DNA of 64,000 nt, from NCBI RefSeq assembly GCF_036881715.1, contig NZ_JBAKBF010000016.1, positions 18,392-82,391 of the forward strand, read 5' to 3'. Positions 52,097 through 61,308 of this stretch are shown one piece after another. Below the pieces are notes generated by a model. That model did not search any database, was not told where the DNA came from, and saw only the letters and a list, made by a program, of their open reading frames with translations. Source of the stretch: Pannonibacter anstelovis (GTDB lineage Bacteria > Pseudomonadota > Alphaproteobacteria > Rhizobiales > Stappiaceae). The stretch's first letter is position 1. Each line of letters starts with the position of its first letter. The translations under genes were made by a program, and so were the position numbers.

Positions 52097-53110
52097 TCAG
52101 TCAGTTGCGAGCAGGTAAGCGAAGTTGCCTGTCATCCAGCTGTCCATCGCATCCCATGCATTCTGCAGGACTTCGATATCGCGGCCGCCGCGTGCGTGGA
52201 GCTGAACAAGGCCCAGCGTTTCGGCTTGCTCCATCAGCAGGCGGGCGTGGGTTCTGGAAATGCCTGCATGTTCGGAGATGGCTTCATAGCCCATCTGGAT
52301 ACGGCTGCTGCCGGTCCTGGATGCCTCGTGAAGCAGCATCAGGAATGTGAGATAGCCGCCGTCCCGCTCCGCCAGAGCCGAAATGGAGCGATGCTGCATC
52401 CGCATGCCGAAATAGTCCTGCAGCAGGGGGGCAAAGCTCCGGCGCCAGTTGCGGTGGCCTGCCGTTGCCGGGGCAATGCTGCGCTCTGACCAGGCCGGTG
52501 CCATCGGGTCTGCATGCGGATGCTGGCCGCCATTTGCCTCGCCACCATGGCTGAGACGCGCCAGAAGCTGGCTCGCGCTTGCCGATTGATCCCCCAGATC
52601 CGGCCGCTGGCAAAGGGGAGACAGGTGCATTTCAGTGAAAAGCGCATCGGCAGACCACATGCGGGCGGTGGGGATCAGGATACTGATCCGCAGATCCTCT
52701 TCTGCCTTGCGCCGCTCAATGAAGCCGTAGCGCTCGAAGATGGCTACCAGCGCTTCGATCCGGTTGCGGCTGGTCAGGCCCGAGGAGGAAAGGCGCGCCT
52801 GAAGTCGCCCGAGTGTCAGCCAGCTGTCCCGGTCTTCCGGGTTCTGGGCGGCGCTCAGGCACAGGATCGCCTGAAACACCATGAAGCGGCCTTCTTCCAG
52901 CATCAGACGTGCCAGCAGATAGTCACCGCGAAAAAGGGACACGAGGTTCTGCACAACGGCGTCGCGGACGGGTGGCGTGATGGCCTGTTGTCCGGCATTG
53001 AGGATCTCAAAGGCGGCAGTGTTCTGGCGCTCTGCACCCTCCCACGGGCATCCAGCCGCAGCACGGAGCGTGCCCGGAACAGGGTGCTTGAGAGGGAGGG
53101 CTGCATTCAT
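52097..53110 (-). CDS. Regulator with two winged-helix-like domains in the NHLM peptide locus
   Basis: A 337-residue protein. Its C-terminus (about 225-337) looks like a winged-helix DNA-binding domain: YEAISEHAGISRTHARLLMEQAETLGLVQ. The middle part (about 50-175) repeats the same plan with RLQARLSSSGLTSRNRIEAL and FERYGFIERR, so the protein seems to be an internal duplication of one DNA-binding unit. A linker rich in Ser, His and Pro separates the halves. No ligand or receiver domain is visible. The ATG at 53110 is preferred for the CTGGAG eight bases upstream; ATG 53203 would add 31 residues. It probably controls the precursors or the divergent export operon. Confidence 0.65.
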   Translation of the reverse strand: MNAALPLKHPVPGTLRAAAGCPWEGAERQNTAAFEILNAGQQAITPPVRDAVVQNLVSLFRGDYLLARLMLEEGRFMVFQAILCLSAAQNPEDRDSWLTLGRLQARLSSSGLTSRNRIEALVAIFERYGFIERRKAEEDLRISILIPTARMWSADALFTEMHLSPLCQRPDLGDQSASASQLLARLSHGGEANGGQHPHADPMAPAWSERSIAPATAGHRNWRRSFAPLLQDYFGMRMQHRSISALAERDGGYLTFLMLLHEASRTGSSRIQMGYEAISEHAGISRTHARLLMEQAETLGLVQLHARGGRDIEVLQNAWDAMDSWMTGNFAYLLATD

Positions 53111-53545
53111 CAAATGATCTCCAGACCGGCTTCCGCTGAGAAGCGTCTTGCGCTGGGCAAAAGCTTCTACGACCGCACGTACTCTGTCCGATATTGATAC
53201 CATGTAATTTGATGTGCTGTAGTAGAGGAATATCAACGGCTGTTGATGTTCGGCTAATCTGTCATTCTTTGCGTGTATGCATTTTCTTTTTTCAATTGAA
53301 TACTTTAGCTCTATAGTATTTTTTATTTGTTTTTGCTTAATGGTTAGATGATATTTTGTTGCTTTCAATAGTTTCCTTGCTTGATTTTTGGTGTGTATTG
53401 AACTTCGCCGGGATTGCCAGTGCCTCGTCGTTAGTGCTGGATGCGGCTGGCGTTTTTTGGGTGCTTTTGGTGTTGCTCTGCCGCCGGGTGTTACGTGTTT
53501 GGGGACTGTGGGGCTGGTATGTGGCGTGTCGGGCGGCTTGGAGTA
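53111..53545. promoter_or_regulatory. A/T-rich divergent control region of the export operon
   Basis: This gap contains a stretch (about 53200-53420) with far lower GC than the rest of the window. Inverted repeats are ATCAAC-N4-GTTGAT (53232-53247), the palindrome TTCAATTGAA (53291-53300), and AATACT-N10-AGTATT (53299-53320). No gene was recognised. Promoters for the regulator and for the TolC-HlyD-ABC operon must lie here. Confidence 0.65.
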
Positions 53546-55084
53546 ATGCGTGACGGGATTTCGCTCCCGCTTGCCGTGGCGCGGCGCGCCGGGGCCGTTG
53601 GGCTTCTGGCTTTGCTGCTGTCCGGGTGCGCGCTGCTGGGCAATCCGCTCGTTCCGGCCGATGACTTCTCCCCGGTGATGCCTTCCGCTTACATCCATCA
53701 GGACCCGCGCAGTCAGGCGCTGATGCGTGCGCCGGCCGCTGCACCCGCATTCTGGGCCGCCTTTGGCTCGCCGGAGCTTACCGCGCTCGTCTCCCGGGCG
53801 GAGGAGGGGAGCAAGGATATCGCCGCCGCGATTGCCCGCGTCCGTCAGGCGGAATGGGGTGCGTTGCAGGCCGGAACGGGGCTTTTGCCGTCAGGTGCGC
53901 TGAGCGGGACGAGCACCACATTCCGGCCCTCGGCCACCGTGGCGGGGCTGGAAAGCGGGCGCCTGCCGCAGCAGCAGCTTCGGCGTGCGGGCCTGTCCGC
54001 CTCCTGGGAGCTGGATTTCTGGGGCAAGAATGCCGCCCTCTACTCGGCGGCTGCCCGGCGTGAAGAAGCAGGTGTCTTTGCACTTGCCGCAACACGTCTG
54101 GCTGTGACGGCGGAAACGGCGCAGACTTATGTGACCGTGTTGTCCCTGCGTGACCGGCTGGCGATTGCGCGGCAGAACCTTACTCTTGCCCGCAAGGTGA
54201 TGGACAGCATCCATGAGCGGGTTGAGGCGGGCTCGGCCACACAGGTGACGCTGGCCCAGCAGGAGACTGTGGTGCGTCAGCAGGAGGCCGCGATCGTTAG
54301 CCTGCGCCGCTCTCTATCTCAGGCGGAGCTGTCGCTTGCATTGCTTGTTGGCGCCCGCCCGGGAGACGTCAATCTCGGCAAGGGCGGTCTCAAACGCCTG
54401 AAGCTGCCGCCGCTGACCGCCGGTCTGCCCTCGGATGTGCTGAGCCGCCGTCCGGATGTGCGTCAGGCGGAAGCGCAGATTCTGGCCGCCTCTCAGGATG
54501 TGGGCGCTGCGCGGGCGGCGATGCTGCCGAGCCTGAGTTTCTCGCTCCAGCGCGGCTTTGAAAGCCTGACCACGAGCACGCTGATCTCACCGGCTTCCAG
54601 TGTTGCGAACTTCACCAGCCAGCTGGCTCAGCCCCTCTTCGATGCGCCCCGGCTGGCGGCTCAGATGAAGGGGGCTGAAGCACGGCGTGAAGAGCTGATC
54701 GCCATCTATGAGCAGGCGGTTCTTTCGTCCCTGTCCGATGTGGAGAAGGCGCTGGTGGCGCTGAACACGAGCGGGGAAGAACTGGCGATTGCCGGGAAGG
54801 CCGTTGATGCGGCGCGCCGGGCCTATGAGCTGACACAGGAGCAGCTGGAGGCCGGGCAGGTGGACATGACGACGGTGCTGAACACCCAGCGGGAGTATTT
54901 CTCAGCCTCCGACAGTCTGGAGCAGTTGCGCCTTGCGCGGTTCCAGGCAGCGATCGCGCTTTACCGGGCGCTGGGCGGGGGATGGTCGCCGGAAGATGCA
55001 AGGCTGCTGATGCAGCCGAAGGAAACGCCGTCCGAAAGCGGAATGAAGACCGTAGCCGCCGCAAGTGCGGCTGCGGCGCAGTAA
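53546..55084 (+). CDS. TolC/NodT-family outer-membrane efflux lipoprotein
   Basis: A 512-residue outer-membrane factor. The N-terminus is a lipoprotein signal with lipobox LLSGC (Cys28). The body shows the family duplication, with LSASWELDFWGKNAAL and the second-repeat motif GLPSDVLSRRPDVRQAEAQI. It forms the trimeric outer-membrane tunnel for peptide export and is the first gene of the export operon, 15 bp before the HlyD-like gene. The start at 53546 is preferred, although GGAG lies very close to it; ATG 53519 would add nine residues. Having its own TolC suggests a dedicated type I secretion route. Confidence 0.88.
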   Translation: MRDGISLPLAVARRAGAVGLLALLLSGCALLGNPLVPADDFSPVMPSAYIHQDPRSQALMRAPAAAPAFWAAFGSPELTALVSRAEEGSKDIAAAIARVRQAEWGALQAGTGLLPSGALSGTSTTFRPSATVAGLESGRLPQQQLRRAGLSASWELDFWGKNAALYSAAARREEAGVFALAATRLAVTAETAQTYVTVLSLRDRLAIARQNLTLARKVMDSIHERVEAGSATQVTLAQQETVVRQQEAAIVSLRRSLSQAELSLALLVGARPGDVNLGKGGLKRLKLPPLTAGLPSDVLSRRPDVRQAEAQILAASQDVGAARAAMLPSLSFSLQRGFESLTTSTLISPASSVANFTSQLAQPLFDAPRLAAQMKGAEARREELIAIYEQAVLSSLSDVEKALVALNTSGEELAIAGKAVDAARRAYELTQEQLEAGQVDMTTVLNTQREYFSASDSLEQLRLARFQAAIALYRALGGGWSPEDARLLMQPKETPSESGMKTVAAASAAAAQ

Positions 55085-55099
55085 GAGAAGGCAGGGGCC

Positions 55100-56404
55100 A
55101 TGTCATCGCAACCGAGCCCGGCGCCGCAGGATGGCGCGTCCAATCAGGCAAGCCGCCTGTTCCGGCAAGCGGCGCTGGACCGGCTTTCCTCTCCCGAGCA
55201 GCTGGACCAGCTGATCTCCCTGACGCGCCCGCGTGACCTTCTGGCCATGCTGACACTGTTTGCCCTCATCGCTCTGGCGATCGGCTGGTCAATTCTTGGC
55301 CGGGTGCCGGAGCGGGTGAAAGGGTCTGGCATCCTGATCACTACGGGCGGACGTGTTGTTGATGCGGTGGCGACCGGAGACGGCACGCTGACGGATATTC
55401 TGGTGGAGGTTGGTGGCACGGTGCAGCAGGGGCAGGTGGTGGCACGGGTCATCCAGCCCGCCCTGCGCCAGCAGCTCGAGAACATCAACGCTGTAATCGC
55501 GGAGCGCCGGGCGCTTCTGGAGGAATTGAAAGGCCAGGTGGCAGAGCGCACCCGCGCTGCCGATGAAACGCAGGCAGCCCGCGTCAACGCCTTGACCATG
55601 CGTGTCAGCGATGCACAGGAGCGGGTGCGGGTGCTGGACGAGCAGGAGAAGCGCGATACGGCGCTGTTCGACCGCCGCCTCATCACCTGGCAGCAGCTCC
55701 TGGAAACCCGCAGGGCGCTGGCTGAGGCGCGGCAGAGCGAACTTGAGGCCCGCAGCCAGATCTCGCAGGTGGAAAGCGACGCCATCGTGCAGCGCAATTC
55801 CAACGACCGGGACATCCGGTCTTCCGAGGAACGGCTGGCGGACGCAGAACGGCAGAAGGCCGAACTGGAAATCCAGCTGCGCCAGCAGGAAACCATTACC
55901 AGCCCGGCAAATGGCCGCGTGGTGGAGTGGAAGGCCGTGCCCGGCACCCGAATTGCGCCGGGACAGGCGCTTCTGAGCATCGAGAGCGGCACGGCGGGGC
56001 TGGAGCTTCTGCTTTACCTGCCGCCCAATGATGGCAAGCGCGTGGTCTCTGGAATGCCCGTGCAGATCGCCCCATCCACGGTGCGGCGTGAGGAGTATGG
56101 CATGATGGAAGGGACGGTGGCGGCGGTTTCCGACTTCCCCACCACGGCCCAGGCGATGCAGGCCATCCTGCGCAATGACCAGCTGGTGCAGAGCTTTTCA
56201 TCCAAGGGCGCGCCCTTTGCCGCGCGCGTGCTGCTGACGCCGGACGCCAACACGCCGAGCGGCTTTGCCTGGAGCGGCGGTTCGGGGCCTGAGCAGCAGT
56301 TCAGCAGCGGCTCGCTGGCCGAAGCGGAAGTGACTGTCGCCTGGCGGCGTCCGATCAGCTACGTCATTCCCTGGCTGCGCAAGGTCTCGGGGCTGGCAGG
56401 GTGA
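55100..56404 (+). CDS. HlyD-like periplasmic adaptor of the NHLM export system
   Basis: A 434-residue membrane-fusion protein. One membrane span (about residues 48-68) is followed by a lipoyl-like segment (VKGSGILITTGGRVVDAV), a long coiled coil (about 120-260, rich in Ala, Glu, Arg and Gln), and a beta-barrel region with ITSPANGRVVEWKAVPGTRIAPGQ. The pattern and gene context match the HlyD protein of NHLM bacteriocin systems. It bridges the ABC transporters and the TolC-like lipoprotein. Its stop overlaps the GTG of the next gene. Confidence 0.9.
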   Translation: MSSQPSPAPQDGASNQASRLFRQAALDRLSSPEQLDQLISLTRPRDLLAMLTLFALIALAIGWSILGRVPERVKGSGILITTGGRVVDAVATGDGTLTDILVEVGGTVQQGQVVARVIQPALRQQLENINAVIAERRALLEELKGQVAERTRAADETQAARVNALTMRVSDAQERVRVLDEQEKRDTALFDRRLITWQQLLETRRALAEARQSELEARSQISQVESDAIVQRNSNDRDIRSSEERLADAERQKAELEIQLRQQETITSPANGRVVEWKAVPGTRIAPGQALLSIESGTAGLELLLYLPPNDGKRVVSGMPVQIAPSTVRREEYGMMEGTVAAVSDFPTTAQAMQAILRNDQLVQSFSSKGAPFAARVLLTPDANTPSGFAWSGGSGPEQQFSSGSLAEAEVTVAWRRPISYVIPWLRKVSGLAG

Positions 56405-58587
56405 GCGGCCGCATGAGCACGGATACGCCCCCCAAACCCGCAAAGCGCCGCCGCAAGGCAACGCCGTCCATCCTGCAGATGGAGGCGGTGGAATGCGGTG
56501 CGGCCAGCCTTGCCATGATCCTCGCCCATCACGGCGCCTGGATTCCGCTGGAACAGCTGCGCGTTGCCTGCGGCGTTTCACGCGACGGCTCCAAGGCCAG
56601 CAGCCTGCTGAAGGCAGCCCGGCAATATGGCTTCACCGCCAAGGGCTTCCGTAAGGAACCTGAGTCGCTGACCGATCTGCCCTGGCCCGCCATCCTGCAC
56701 TGGAACTTCAACCACTATGTGGTTTTCGAGGGCATGACGGAGACCCATGCCTATATCAACGATCCGGCGCTGGGGCCGCGTGTAATCACCCGTGAAGAGC
56801 TGAGCGAAGCCTTTACTGGTGTGGTTCTTACCTTCGAGACGACAGACGCCTTCCGCAAGACGCCCAAACCCGAGGGGCTGCTCTCGGCCTTCCGGGCCCG
56901 TGTCTCGTCTTCCCACGGGGCTCTGTGGCTGATCGGCCTGTTGAGTCTTGCGCTCGTCATTCCCGGTGTGGTGCTGCCGGTCTTCGCCAAGATTTTCGTC
57001 GACGGAATCCTGATGCAGCAGCAGGAGCATCTGACCCGCCCGCTGCTGATCGCACTCGGCCTGACGGCCCTGATCAAGACCGGTCTCACATGGCTCAGGT
57101 CCTCGCTGATCCTGAGATTGCGCACCAAGCTGACGATTTCCGGCGCGGGCGCATTCGTCTGGCGGGTGCTGCATCTGCCCATGTCTTTCTTCTCCCAGCG
57201 CAGCGCCGGTGAGATTGCGTCCCGCGTCGAGGCAAGCGAACGGGTGGCGGAGGTCATTTCCGCCGATATGGCCAATGCGGTGCTGAACTGGGGCACTCTG
57301 GCCTTCTTTGCCGTGGTACTGGTCGGCTATGATCCAGTGCTCGGTGCGCTGACCATCGCCCTCAGCCTGCCGAACCTCGTGGTGCTCCGCATCGTGCAGG
57401 AGCGGCTGAAGCAATCCTCCATCCGCCTCGCAGTGGAACATGGCAAGCTGGGCGGCACCACGGTCGGCCTCATCTACAACATTGAGACCATCAAGGCTTC
57501 GGGCCTTGAAACCTCCTCCTTCGGGCGCTGGGCCGGCATTCATGCAAGGCTGCTCAATGCGGTTCAGGAATCCGGCTCGCGCGCCCTGATCACCTCGCTG
57601 GCCCCGGCGCTGCTCACCGGTCTGGTGGATGTGGCCATTCTGGGCGCAGGCGCCTTCCGGGTGATGCAGGGGGCGATGACCCTAGGGGATCTCGTCGCCT
57701 TCCAGCTTCTGGCCGCCAGCTTCTCCGCGCCGCTTGTCAGCCTCGTTGCCCTGTCGCCGAAACTTGCCAATATCCGCGCCGATCTCAACCGCGTCGATGA
57801 TGCCATGCGCAACCAGCCAGATCCGCTGACGCAAAGCCCGGCCGGTGGCGCCTCGCGGCTGATGAGCGGTGCCCTGGAGGTGGACGCCATCCGGTATGGC
57901 TACAATCCGCTTGATGAGCCGCTGTTCGAGCGCATTTCCCTGTCCGCCCGTCCGGGGGAGCGCATCGCCCTTGTCGGCCGGTCTGGCTGTGGCAAGTCCA
58001 CGCTGGGGCGGCTGATCTGCGGGCTCGTGGCGCCCTGGGAGGGGGAAATCCGCCTCGACGGCGTGCCGCTTTCCCAAATGGACCAGTTCCAGCGTGCAGC
58101 CAACATCGCCTATGTGGATCAGGACATCTTCCTCTTTGAAGGCACGGTCCGCGAGAACCTGACGCTCTGGAATCCGGATGTGCCCGATGATGCCATCACC
58201 CGGGCGCTGGAGGATGCTGCGATCCTTGATGACATCGTGTCGCGCCCCGGCGAACTCGACGCTCATGTGGAGGAAGGCGGGCGCAACTTCTCCGGCGGCC
58301 AGCGCCAGCGGCTGGAACTCGCACGTGCCCTTGTCGGCGACCCGGCCATTCTGGTGCTGGATGAAGCGACGGCTGCGCTCGACCCGCAGACGGAAAAGGC
58401 CATCGATGACAACCTGCGCCGCCGTGGCTGCACCTGCATCATCATCGCCCACCGGCTCAGCACCGTGCGCGACTGCTCGGAGATCATCGTGATGGAGCGG
58501 GGCGAAATCGTCGAGCGCGGCACCCATGACAGCCTGATGGCCGCCAATGGTGCTTATGCGGATCTTATCCAGACGGGGGCGCAGTGA
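56401..58587 (+). CDS. NHLM peptidase-containing ABC transporter (C39 protease)
   Basis: A 728-residue exporter. Residues about 20-145 are a C39 double-glycine peptidase: QMEAVECGAASLAMIL with Gln26 and catalytic Cys32, His105 in WNFNHYVVFEG, and Asp121 in YINDPALGPR. About five or six membrane helices follow (165-440). The ATPase has GRSGCGKST near 523, signature FSGGQRQRLELARAL near 630, and VLDEATAALD. It should cut the NHLP leaders after the glycine-rich site and export the modified cores. The start is GTG 56401, overlapping the previous stop (GTGA); ATG 56413 is the alternative. Confidence 0.93.
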   Translation: MSGRMSTDTPPKPAKRRRKATPSILQMEAVECGAASLAMILAHHGAWIPLEQLRVACGVSRDGSKASSLLKAARQYGFTAKGFRKEPESLTDLPWPAILHWNFNHYVVFEGMTETHAYINDPALGPRVITREELSEAFTGVVLTFETTDAFRKTPKPEGLLSAFRARVSSSHGALWLIGLLSLALVIPGVVLPVFAKIFVDGILMQQQEHLTRPLLIALGLTALIKTGLTWLRSSLILRLRTKLTISGAGAFVWRVLHLPMSFFSQRSAGEIASRVEASERVAEVISADMANAVLNWGTLAFFAVVLVGYDPVLGALTIALSLPNLVVLRIVQERLKQSSIRLAVEHGKLGGTTVGLIYNIETIKASGLETSSFGRWAGIHARLLNAVQESGSRALITSLAPALLTGLVDVAILGAGAFRVMQGAMTLGDLVAFQLLAASFSAPLVSLVALSPKLANIRADLNRVDDAMRNQPDPLTQSPAGGASRLMSGALEVDAIRYGYNPLDEPLFERISLSARPGERIALVGRSGCGKSTLGRLICGLVAPWEGEIRLDGVPLSQMDQFQRAANIAYVDQDIFLFEGTVRENLTLWNPDVPDDAITRALEDAAILDDIVSRPGELDAHVEEGGRNFSGGQRQRLELARALVGDPAILVLDEATAALDPQTEKAIDDNLRRRGCTCIIIAHRLSTVRDCSEIIVMERGEIVERGTHDSLMAANGAYADLIQTGAQ

Positions 58588-58594
58588 GGCGGAC

Positions 58595-61291
58595 ATGACA
58601 CAAGGCTCCCATCCCGCTCTGGCTTCTGGTGCTTACCTGCCCTCCGGCAGCGCCCATCCGCATGTGCTCGATGACCCGGCGCAGTGGCTCATCATCGAGC
58701 GCGGCTATCTCGACGTGTTCGCCGTCTTCGGCGCGCCGCTGGAAGGCCGCCGGCTGTTCCTTTTCCGGCTGGAACAAGGGGGGCTTGCACGCGGCATTGC
58801 GGCAGCCGCGCTGGACGATGGCCGAAGCCTCACCCTTGTTGGCGTTGGCGGTGCGGACAGTGCCTTGCGCCGTTGCGCCTCCGGCGGGCCGGTGGCCGCA
58901 GAGGCCGTGCAGCGCTGGCAGGACATGCTGGCCCAGGCTGCGGACCTGCTTCCGGTGCCCGAAGATGCTGCGGAAGGCAGTGAACCCAGCGATGCCGTGC
59001 TGCTGCTCGCACTGGCCAACAGCCTTGCAGAGCGCGAAGCCTTGCGCAGCCAGCATGACTGGCGCAGCGAAAGGCGCAAGCTGGGTGAGGCGCGCAAGAC
59101 GCAGGCCCTATCGGAACTCGCCTCTGCCGCCGCCGGACATACAATCGAAGCGGCCGTTACCCCGGCTGCCGCCGATGACCCTGATCCGCTGCGCTCCAGC
59201 CTGTTGCGCATCTTTGGTGCCCTGAAGGTTGCGCCGAAGCTGGAGGCCTTCGAGACGCCGGGCGGGCTGGAAGAGGGACGCAACCGCCTCGACATCATCG
59301 TGTCGCGCCACCAGATGACCCGGCGCACCGTGCTGCTGCGTCCCGGCTGGACGCTGCTGCCTGGCCTGCCGCTGATCGGCTTCATGGGCGAAGAGCGCCG
59401 CCCCGTGGCCCTGCTGTTCCGCAAGGGGCGCTGGCACGTGCATGATGGCTCGCGCGTGACGCCGATTGCCAGCGATGGAACGGAAGGCAGCGGCACCGCT
59501 GGTCTCGCGGCCGATGCAGTGCAGATCTATCCCGCGCTGCCCGCCAGCTCACTGCGCTTCCGGGACCTGTTTTCTTTCGGCTTTGCGGGCCTTGCGGCAG
59601 ACAGGTGGCGGCTGGTCTTGCTGATGCTGGCCGCCGCCATTCTGGCAACACTGGTGCCCTATGGCTCCCGCTTCCTCGTCAGCGATGCTATTCCCTACGC
59701 CAATCTCAACCTCACCGGTGTGATCATCGGCGGATTGCTGGCGGCAGCACTGGCCCGGGCAGTGTTTGATGCGGGCAAGGGGCTGACCATGCTGCGCTCG
59801 GAGCTGGGCTTTGAAAGCCGGCTGCAACCGGCCATGTTGTTACGCCTTTTGCGCCTGCCGCCTGCCTTCTTCCGCCGCTATGCAGTGGGTGACATTTCCG
59901 ATCGTGTGCTCGGCATTCAGGCCGCGCGCGAGGTGATCACCTCCAGCTTTACGAGCGCGGCGGCGAGCAGCGTGTTTTCCATCATCAGCCTGGTGCCGAT
60001 CCTCACGGTGGACAAAAGGCTGGCGCTTATTGTGCTCCTTCTGGCCGTGCTCATTGGCCTGATCAACGTGGCCATCAGCTATCAGGCGCTCATTCACGAG
60101 CGCAAGCGCATGGCGCTGAAGGGCCGGATCGAGAGTTTCGTGGTGCAGATGCTGATGGGCATCACCAAGCTCAAGGCCTCCGCCAGCGAGGCAATGGGCT
60201 TTGGCCGCTGGTCAGGTCTTTTTTCGCAGAACACGCGTCACGCCGTAAAGGCCGGGCGCTGGGCCAATCTGCAAGGCGCGTCTGATGCGCTGCTGCCGCA
60301 ACTCGCCACCATCGTGCTCTATGCCATGATCCTCTATTTCCTGAAGGCGGACATGGAAAAGGCTGCCAGCGGCGGGGATGCGGGGAAAGGCTTCTCGCTG
60401 GCCGACTTCATCACCGTCTCGACGGCCTTTGCCCAGGTTCTGGGCGGCATTTCGGCGCTGGCCGGCGCGCTGATCCAGTCGTTGTCCGCCGTTCCGCTGA
60501 TCGAGCGCGCCGGGCCGATCATCGAGGCCGTGCCGGATGCACCGCCGCCGGAAAGCCGCCCGGTGAAGCTGTCCGGCGCTATCGATATCCGCAATGTCTC
60601 CTTCCGCTATTCGGAAAAAGCCCCGCTTGCCCTCAACGAGCTGAGCGTGCGCATCGGCAAGGGCGAGTTTGTTGCCATCGTCGGGGCATCGGGCTCCGGC
60701 AAGTCCACGCTGCTGCGGCTCTTGCTCGGCTTCGACCGGCCGGAGCTGGGGGACATCTTCTTTGATGGCCATTCCCTCAGCCGGCTGGATCTTGCGCAGG
60801 TGCGCCGCCAGATCGGCGTGGTGCTGCAGCATGGCCGCATCATGGCCGGCAGCATCCATGACAACATCGCCGGTGAAAGTGGCCTCGGCATGGATGCCTC
60901 GCTGGAGGCCGCGAAAATGGTCGGCCTCGACAAGGACATCGAGCAGATGCCCATGGGTCTGCATACGGTGATGCTGGACGGCGGCGGCACGCTGTCGGGT
61001 GGCCAGCGCCAGCGGATACTTCTCGCCCGGGCGCTGATCAGCAAGCCGGCCGTGCTGTTCCTGGATGAGGCGACAAGCGCCCTCGACAACCGCACGCAGG
61101 CCATCGTCACCGAAACCCTGCAGCGGCTGCCGGTGACAAGGCTCGTCATCGCCCACCGGCTCAGCACCATCGAAAGCGTCGACCGCATCATCATGCTCGA
61201 CAAGGGGCGGGTGGTGGAGACCGGCAGCTACAGCGAACTCATGGCACTCGACGGACATTTTGCGGCGCATGCCCGCCGCCAGCTGGTTTGA
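58595..61291 (+). CDS. Second NHLM-type ABC transporter with a long non-peptidase N-terminus
   Basis: An 898-residue ABC exporter with a different N-terminal half. Residues 1 to about 330 have no C39 cysteine motif; a part near residues 20-80 (WLIIERGYLDVFAVFG) resembles the start of a cyclic-nucleotide-binding-like fold. Membrane helices lie at about 345-620, and the ATPase shows GASGSGKST near 695, LSGGQRQRILLARAL near 799 and LFLDEATSALD near 817. Such a second transporter is typical of NHLM systems and probably forms a heterodimer with the first. The ATG at 58595 follows GAGGCGGAC; a frame start at 58547 lies inside the upstream gene. Confidence 0.9.
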   Translation: MTQGSHPALASGAYLPSGSAHPHVLDDPAQWLIIERGYLDVFAVFGAPLEGRRLFLFRLEQGGLARGIAAAALDDGRSLTLVGVGGADSALRRCASGGPVAAEAVQRWQDMLAQAADLLPVPEDAAEGSEPSDAVLLLALANSLAEREALRSQHDWRSERRKLGEARKTQALSELASAAAGHTIEAAVTPAAADDPDPLRSSLLRIFGALKVAPKLEAFETPGGLEEGRNRLDIIVSRHQMTRRTVLLRPGWTLLPGLPLIGFMGEERRPVALLFRKGRWHVHDGSRVTPIASDGTEGSGTAGLAADAVQIYPALPASSLRFRDLFSFGFAGLAADRWRLVLLMLAAAILATLVPYGSRFLVSDAIPYANLNLTGVIIGGLLAAALARAVFDAGKGLTMLRSELGFESRLQPAMLLRLLRLPPAFFRRYAVGDISDRVLGIQAAREVITSSFTSAAASSVFSIISLVPILTVDKRLALIVLLLAVLIGLINVAISYQALIHERKRMALKGRIESFVVQMLMGITKLKASASEAMGFGRWSGLFSQNTRHAVKAGRWANLQGASDALLPQLATIVLYAMILYFLKADMEKAASGGDAGKGFSLADFITVSTAFAQVLGGISALAGALIQSLSAVPLIERAGPIIEAVPDAPPPESRPVKLSGAIDIRNVSFRYSEKAPLALNELSVRIGKGEFVAIVGASGSGKSTLLRLLLGFDRPELGDIFFDGHSLSRLDLAQVRRQIGVVLQHGRIMAGSIHDNIAGESGLGMDASLEAAKMVGLDKDIEQMPMGLHTVMLDGGGTLSGGQRQRILLARALISKPAVLFLDEATSALDNRTQAIVTETLQRLPVTRLVIAHRLSTIESVDRIIMLDKGRVVETGSYSELMALDGHFAAHARRQLV

Positions 61292-61308
61292 ACTGAGGAC
61301 GGATTTTC

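Noticed and set aside
53204..53698. N-terminal extension of the two-winged-helix regulator to 53698
   Set aside because: It crosses the A/T-rich intergenic island and the start of the TolC gene, and has no recognisable domain or ribosome site.
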